From: CAG-411 sp045124315
GTDB taxonomy: Bacteria; Bacillota; Clostridia; Lachnospirales; Lachnospiraceae
Direction of reading: 5' to 3'
DNA length: 64,000 nt
Assembly (NCBI GenBank): GCA_045124315.1
Contig: JBGVLO010000176.1
Location: 71,916-135,915, forward strand
The position numbers and the translations under genes are program-made. Positions within the stretch are counted from its first letter, which is position 1. Each line of letters opens with the position of its first letter. Below the pieces are notes generated by a model, which saw nothing but the letters and a program-made list of their open reading frames with translations, did not search any database and was not told the DNA's origin. Positions 60,089 through 64,000 of the stretch are shown here, in pieces.

Positions 60089-60121
60089 GTAACAGCTAAA
60101 CCTGGGAAGCTGCCTTGTTAC
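60089..60121. repeat. 33-bp palindromic unit, decayed duplication
   Basis: GTAACAGCTAAACC ... AAGCTGCCTTGTTAC. Flanks TCCTATTC and TCCTACTA agree at 6 of 8. It occupies most of the 55-bp gap between the DUF2975 gene and the regulator gene. Confidence 0.7.
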
Positions 60122-60126
60122 TCCTA

Positions 60127-60858
60127 CTACAATGTCTCATCGGATTCCTGCTGTAATACTGCTCCATACTGGAATACATACGCGATTCCCAATACTACAA
60201 TCACAATTAAAATAATGGAGACATTCACACTAAAACTAAACTGTGGCATATATGACATACTCCAGATCCTATTTCCGATATTATCTACAATACAGGAAAT
60301 GAATGCCCATGGGATCAAGGAATAAGCAAAACATTTCAATGCCTTAATCACGGTCTCTTCAAACGGCGTGCGGCAATCACGCAAAGCCTTTGTAAGACGA
60401 CCGGCAAACATGACAGACACAAACGATGCAATCAGATAAATTAACAAGGCTGCCACTCCAAATGCGCAACGATGGAGACTGATCTTCATAACATCCATGA
60501 TTCCTCTTACGGAAATTGCGTATCCATCACAATCTAAAACCTCTAATTTCATATCACCATTCGTTCCATTTGTCTCTGGATCATTTGCAAATTCTTTCTT
60601 TAAGGTCTCTTCTATATTCTGTTCTTCCCAAGTCTCTATTTTGTCATCCTTCGACACAAACGACGCCATATCAATCTTCATGTCCACATTCATAGTCATG
60701 TCCGCAGTAAAAATATCATCTGGTATAATGTACAACAAAACGGAGCCTACTACAGTAACCACCATTCCTATGATCAAAAGTACTTTCAGAATGGTAATGA
60801 TCACCGTTCCTATCTTTCCTACTTTATTAATCTTTCCTATTGCACTTTCTTTTTCCAT
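60127..60858 (-). CDS. DUF2975-family membrane protein
   Basis: The product is 243 aa. It has a first TM 'TILKVLLIIGMVVTVVGSVLLY', given as TILKVLLIIGMVV and TVVGSVLLY, then a ~90-residue extracytoplasmic domain and three further TMs, and the conserved 'ALRDCRTPFEETVIKALKCF' region near the cytoplasm that marks DUF2975. Upstream of, and presumably co-transcribed with, the small HTH regulator. Function unknown; possibly a membrane sensor sequestering the regulator (inference). Confidence 0.88.
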   Translation of the reverse strand: MEKESAIGKINKVGKIGTVIITILKVLLIIGMVVTVVGSVLLYIIPDDIFTADMTMNVDMKIDMASFVSKDDKIETWEEQNIEETLKKEFANDPETNGTNGDMKLEVLDCDGYAISVRGIMDVMKISLHRCAFGVAALLIYLIASFVSVMFAGRLTKALRDCRTPFEETVIKALKCFAYSLIPWAFISCIVDNIGNRIWSMSYMPQFSFSVNVSIILIVIVVLGIAYVFQYGAVLQQESDETL

Positions 60859-60961
60859 ACATATAACCTGCCTTCCTGCTTGGCGAAAGACACCGACGGG
60901 ATGACTGCAACCCTTATTTTCTCTCGCCTCGCTGTTTTTATTCCCTAGCTAGCATGGTTAC

Positions 60962-60990
60962 ATTATAGTTGCTCCATTTTCATTTGTCAA
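60962..60990 (-). promoter_or_regulatory. Promoter of DUF2975-HTH operon
   Basis: Minus strand TTGACA (60990-60985), 17-bp spacer, TATAAT (60967-60962): full consensus hexamers. Upstream AT-rich ATTAAATTATATTTAAT is a possible regulator site. Confidence 0.85.
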
Positions 60991-61074
60991 TAACTTTTTA
61001 ACGATTATCATTAAATTATATTTAATTCTCATTAAAAGTTTTATGTTTTTCCTAGCGCAAAAAAGTTACAAAAA

Positions 61075-61306
61075 GTTACAGTACAGAGAGTGCCATTCGT
61101 AAAATGCCAGAATATATTATATGTCCAATAATAAACATCTTGGCTGGTCATTTCCCGGTGTGCGCTTTCACACTAGGCTCAAAAAGACTTCGCCAAGTGT
61201 TCAATGTGTACTCATGACGCTGTCATCGGCTATGTCTGAGTATGTGTTACAGTTCACATATCTGTGAACTGTAACACATACTCAGCCGCACCCTCTGTAC
61301 AGTAAC
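61075..61306. mobile_element. 232-bp MITE-like element containing a nested palindrome
   Basis: Terminal inverted repeats GTTACAGTACAGAGAGTGC and, on the other strand, GTTACTGTACAGAGGGTGC match at 17 of 19. Flanks TACAAAAA and CAAAAAAA agree at 6 of 8 in an A-rich context. The interior includes AATGCCAGAATATATTATAT and GGTGTGCGCTTTCACACTAG, shared with 8.9, 28.8 and 33.97 kb. A GTTACAGTTCAC palindrome with arms extended to CTGAGTATGT lies at about 61236-61285. Confidence 0.8.
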
Positions 61307-61415
61307 CAAAAAAACAGACGGGCAGGGATACAAAGGTTGATTTTATCGCCATTTTAGCTTAAAATGGTAGGTAGTAGCTTTATGTAGGGAAAATTGTTCG
61401 CTTAGGGGGAAAAAT

Positions 61416-61859
61416 ATGGATTTAAAAGTCAGTCAGATGCAGCAATTGAATACAAATATGGAAACAAAGGCTCCATCTGATGCGGCGGATGGTTCCTTTA
61501 AGTTTACATTGGCAAGTCAGATAGAAGAGGCGGATCTCCAGGCGAGACTTACCACCATGATGGAAGAAATTGTTCAGTCAGGGAAGCGTTTGGGAAAGCG
61601 AATGGATATTCGTGATATGAAGTCTTACCGTGGATTGATACAAGGCTTTTTGAATGAGATTGTCAATCGTTCCCATAAATTTAGCCGAGAGAATTTCCTG
61701 GATCGAAGGGGACGGCATCGTGTGTATGGTATCATCAAATTGGTGAATCAGAATTTAGATGAACTGGCACAGGAGTTGATCAAAGATGAGAAGGATCATA
61801 TTGCAATCCTAAATAAGATAGATGAGATACGAGGATTGTTGTTAGATATATTAACCTAA
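61416..61859 (+). CDS. YaaR-family protein (DUF327)
   Basis: The product is 147 aa, YaaR size. 'FKFTLASQIEEADLQARLTT' then 'QSGKRLGKRMDIRDMKSYRG' and 'FLDRRGRHRVYGIIKLVNQN' are the family's conserved stretches. Function unknown; conserved gene order with holB and ricT in Firmicutes. TTAGGGGG precedes ATG 61416. Confidence 0.93.
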   Translation: MDLKVSQMQQLNTNMETKAPSDAADGSFKFTLASQIEEADLQARLTTMMEEIVQSGKRLGKRMDIRDMKSYRGLIQGFLNEIVNRSHKFSRENFLDRRGRHRVYGIIKLVNQNLDELAQELIKDEKDHIAILNKIDEIRGLLLDILT

Positions 61860-61877
61860 AGAGATGAGGTGGGCGTC

Positions 61878-62864
61878 ATGAAGGAGTTTGCACAGGTAAT
61901 TGGTCACGATGATGTAATCGAGCATTTGCAAAAGGGAATCCGGGAGAATAAGGTTTCTCATGCATACATTTTATCAGGGGAAAAGGGATCCGGTAAGAGA
62001 TTGCTTGCCCATATTTTTGCATCTGCCCTGCAATGCGAAAAAGGCGGCGTGGAGCCTTGCGGAAAATGCAAATCATGCATGCAGGTAGAGGGTGGAAATC
62101 AACCGGATATTATTTATGTGACACACGAAAAGGTAAGCATGGGTGTGGAAGATATCCGTACACAGGTAAATGGGGATGTGGCGATCAAGCCATATAGCAG
62201 TAAGTATAAGATTTATATTATTCCGGATGGAGAGAAGATGACGGAACAGGCGCAGAATGCACTGCTTAAGACCATTGAAGAGCCACCGGAGTATGCAGTT
62301 TTTCTATTACTGACAGATAATATCAATTCCTTTTTGCCAACGATTTTGTCCCGTTGTGTCACATTACAGTTGAAGCCGGTTGCATCAAAGCAGATTAAGA
62401 AGTTTTTAATGGAACAGCGACAGATTCCTGATTATCTGGCAGAGTTAAGTGCCCGTTTTAGTCAGGGAAATGTAGGAAAGGCTATTCGTTATGGCTCCAG
62501 TGAGGAATTTATCGAGATAAAAAAGGACACCATTCATGTATTGACCCATATAGAGGACATGAAGAATTATGAGATCGTACAGTTTGTTAAGTCTGTGTCC
62601 GCCAGAAAGCATGATGTGGAGGATTATCTGGATCTGATGCTGCTCTGGTACCGGGATGTCCTGATGTTCAAAGTAACACAGGATACCAACGGACTGCTGT
62701 TTGCAGATGAGATCACCAGCATTCGAAAGCAGGCGGAATGCAAGCAGTATGAGGGAATTGAGGCGATTATCAATGCCATTCAGAAAGCAAAGGTTCGTTT
62801 GCGTGCAAATGTAAATTTTGAAACTGCCATGGAACTTATGGTATTTGTTATGAAGGAAAATTGA
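61878..62864 (+). CDS. holB: DNA polymerase III delta' subunit
   Basis: The product is 328 aa from ATG 61878 (GAGGTGG upstream; the GTG at 61869 is rejected). Clamp-loader AAA+ protein: P-loop 'SGEKGSGKRLLAH', zinc-binding Cys set 'CEKGGVEPCGKCKSC', sensor/'SRC' region 'PTILSRCVTL', 'ALLKTIEEPPE'. It loads the beta clamp together with delta and DnaX subunits. Conserved yaaR-holB-ricT context. Confidence 0.96.
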   Translation: MKEFAQVIGHDDVIEHLQKGIRENKVSHAYILSGEKGSGKRLLAHIFASALQCEKGGVEPCGKCKSCMQVEGGNQPDIIYVTHEKVSMGVEDIRTQVNGDVAIKPYSSKYKIYIIPDGEKMTEQAQNALLKTIEEPPEYAVFLLLTDNINSFLPTILSRCVTLQLKPVASKQIKKFLMEQRQIPDYLAELSARFSQGNVGKAIRYGSSEEFIEIKKDTIHVLTHIEDMKNYEIVQFVKSVSARKHDVEDYLDLMLLWYRDVLMFKVTQDTNGLLFADEITSIRKQAECKQYEGIEAIINAIQKAKVRLRANVNFETAMELMVFVMKEN

Positions 62865-62868
62865 TACT

Positions 62869-62914
62869 ATGATACCAGGGAGCTGTTAGCAGCATAGCAA
62901 TTCGTAGGTATCAT
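62869..62914. repeat. GATACC-family element, uninterrupted site
   Basis: Perfect ends ATGATACC/GGTATCAT, with CAATTCGTAGGTATCA that equals the pre-insertion form of the 102-bp MITE target at 35.15 kb. Sits in the gap between holB and ricT. Confidence 0.75.
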
Positions 62915-62942
62915 TTGTAATGTATTTAGAATGGAGGAAGTT

Positions 62943-63845
62943 GTGGTAACAATTATTGGAGTAAGATTTCGTAAGGCTGGTAAGATTTACTATTTTAGTC
63001 CTGCGAAATATCAGGTAAAGAAAGGTCAGCATGTAATTGTAGAGACTGCTCGCGGAGTGGAGTTTGGTTCTGTTGTATTAGGTCCACAGAAGATCGCAGA
63101 CGATGAGATCGTACAACCTTTGAAGTCGGTTATTCGTGTGGCTACTCCTGCGGACTATAAGATTGAGGAAAAGAACCGTCAGAAAGAAAAGGAAGCCTTT
63201 GCAATCTGTCAGGAGAAGATCGCAAAGCATAAGCTTGCCATGAAGCTTGTTGATACGGAATATACGTTTGACAACAATAAAATATTGTTTTATTTTACAG
63301 CAGACGGTCGAATTGATTTTCGTGAATTAGTAAAGGATTTGGCAGCCGTATTTAAGACAAGAATCGAGCTTCGTCAGATTGGGGTTCGAGATGAAACTAA
63401 GATTTTAGGTGGAATTGGAATATGTGGTCGTCCTCTTTGTTGTCACACCTATTTAACCGAATTTGTACCAGTGTCCATCAAGATGGCAAAGGAACAGAAT
63501 CTGTCTCTCAATCCAACAAAGATTTCCGGTGTTTGTGGAAGACTTATGTGTTGTCTGAAAAACGAAGAAGAAGCTTATGAAGAATTGAACAGTAAGCTTC
63601 CGGGCGTAGGTGACCATGTGGAGACAGCAGATGGATTTAAGGGCGAAGTACAGAGTATCAGCGTGTTGAAGCAATTGGTGAAAGTAATCATTACCACAGA
63701 GAATGACGAGAAAGAGATCAAAGAGTATTCGGTAAAAGATTTGAAATTTAAACCAAGAAGACGCAGGGAAAAGACTACCATAGACAAAGAATTAAAACAG
63801 TTAGAACAGCTTGAGAAACAGGACAAGCCATCTAATTTAGATTAA
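62943..63845 (+). CDS. ricT: PSP1-domain protein RicT (YaaT)
   Basis: The product is 300 aa from GTG 62943, chosen because GGAGG lies 5 nt upstream and overlaps the ATG at 62931. 'VTIIGVRFRKAGKIYYFSP', 'ARGVEFGSVV', and Cys-rich 'GICGRPLCCHTYL' and 'GVCGRLMCC' that bind [4Fe-4S] clusters in the RicAFT complex. In Bacillus RicT with RicA and RicF affects RNase Y-dependent mRNA maturation, sporulation and competence. Lys-rich C-terminal tail. Confidence 0.95.
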   Translation: MVTIIGVRFRKAGKIYYFSPAKYQVKKGQHVIVETARGVEFGSVVLGPQKIADDEIVQPLKSVIRVATPADYKIEEKNRQKEKEAFAICQEKIAKHKLAMKLVDTEYTFDNNKILFYFTADGRIDFRELVKDLAAVFKTRIELRQIGVRDETKILGGIGICGRPLCCHTYLTEFVPVSIKMAKEQNLSLNPTKISGVCGRLMCCLKNEEEAYEELNSKLPGVGDHVETADGFKGEVQSISVLKQLVKVIITTENDEKEIKEYSVKDLKFKPRRRREKTTIDKELKQLEQLEKQDKPSNLD

Positions 63846-63863
63846 AAGGTAACAAAAATGACG

Positions 63864-63909
63864 AATCGGCTGTCGCATGAGTTTGTGTGACAGCCGATTC
63901 TGTGTTTTT
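63864..63909 (+). terminator. Terminator after ricT
   Basis: GAATCGGCTGTCGCA ... TGTGACAGCCGATTC, ~14-bp stem, then TGTGTTTTT. It would reduce read-through into the next gene. Confidence 0.8.
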
Positions 63910-63938
63910 AGAAAATAATAGAAAAGAGAAGGAAGCAG

Positions 63939-64000
63939 ATGGAACTTAGAGACGGTGAAAGAATCGATGATTTACATAGAAATGGGTATAAGCTCATACA
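63939..64000 (+). CDS. trmN6: tRNA1(Val) adenine(37)-N6-methyltransferase, 5' end only
   Basis: ATG 63939 after GAGAAGGAAG begins 'MELRDGERIDDLHRNGYKLI', the typical start of TrmN6/YabB methyltransferases in Firmicutes. Cut by the right edge after 20 codons. The position after ricT matches the Bacillus yaaT-yabB neighbourhood (yabA absent here). Confidence 0.8.
   Translation, partial: MELRDGERIDDLHRNGYKLI

Noticed and set aside
8720..60121. Palindromes considered only as rho-independent terminators
   Set aside because: Most lack U-runs, several lie upstream of genes or in leaders, and the flanking direct repeats require an insertion history. A secondary terminator role is still possible.
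8720..60121. REP/RAYT-type elements
   Set aside because: No RAYT (Y1 transposase) gene in the window, and the 8-bp direct duplications do not fit the RAYT mechanism as known.
60990..61060. Fur box near GATTATCATTAAATTA
   Set aside because: Only one half matches the Fur consensus; the region is simply AT-rich.
8720..61306. Dispersed ~30-bp palindromes considered as a CRISPR-like array
   Set aside because: Copies are scattered over 50 kb, not regularly spaced, have their own 8-bp flanking duplications, and there are no cas genes.

Overview
The window reads as a chromosome segment of a low-GC, Gram-positive, spore-forming and chemotactic anaerobe. Lachnospiraceae (Clostridia) is the likeliest family. 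The reasons are ATP-type PEP carboxykinase, spore maturation genes spmA and spmB, a tryptophan T-box leader, a BirA box in front of bioY, methyl-accepting chemotaxis proteins, an AbrB/SpoVT regulator, and the yaaR-holB-ricT-trmN6 order at the right end. No ribosomal RNA, CRISPR array, prophage or transposase gene was seen. Species assignment is inference.

Layout. 1-8.7 kb: two minus-strand surface proteins, the second a giant adhesin that runs off the left edge. 8.7-11.5 kb: a degraded accessory patch with a broken two-component system and two small toxin-like ORFs, each preceded by a foldable RNA and a terminator. 11.7-15.8 kb: pckA and a T-box-controlled trpBA pair. 15.9-17.6 kb: spmB and a decayed chemotaxis receptor. 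17.8-31.8 kb: a DUF885 lipoprotein, a REC/HD-GYP protein, an AlkD-like protein, a large RND transporter, a chemotaxis receptor, and two CDP-glycerol glycerophosphotransferase-like enzymes. 32-41.4 kb: tRNA-Lys, an AAA/PD-(D/E)XK protein, AbrB, SpmA, a secreted Pro/Ser/Thr-rich protein, a MIF-like protein, a Uma2-like protein, and a padR-DUF1700-DUF4097 operon. 41.5-50.5 kb: bioY, then a minus-strand metabolic cluster made of an APC permease, a PII protein, an AraC regulator, an ornithine-cyclodeaminase-like protein and a four-subunit flavin/iron-sulfur amine dehydrogenase like opine or sarcosine oxidases. Two transcription units of that cluster share an identical 21-bp palindromic promoter site. 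50.6-58.3 kb: a GntR-ABC operon and a leucine-rich-repeat surface protein. 58.4-60.9 kb: an M48 protease and a Cro-type regulator with a DUF2975 membrane protein. 61.4-64 kb: yaaR, holB, ricT and the start of trmN6.

The most striking signal lies between the genes. The spacers carry a population of very small palindromic insertions, 24-33 bp with ends GTAAC/GTTAC, plus longer relatives of 81, 136 and about 232 bp. Seven copies are flanked by perfect 8-bp direct repeats and five more by direct repeats matching at 6 or 7 of 8 positions. They therefore behave like transposed units although a 30-bp unit is little more than two inverted repeats. At least four other miniature inverted-repeat families are present, some nested in each other. 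One 102-bp element has a 9-bp target duplication, and its matching unoccupied site occurs elsewhere in the window. The mobilising enzyme is not encoded here.
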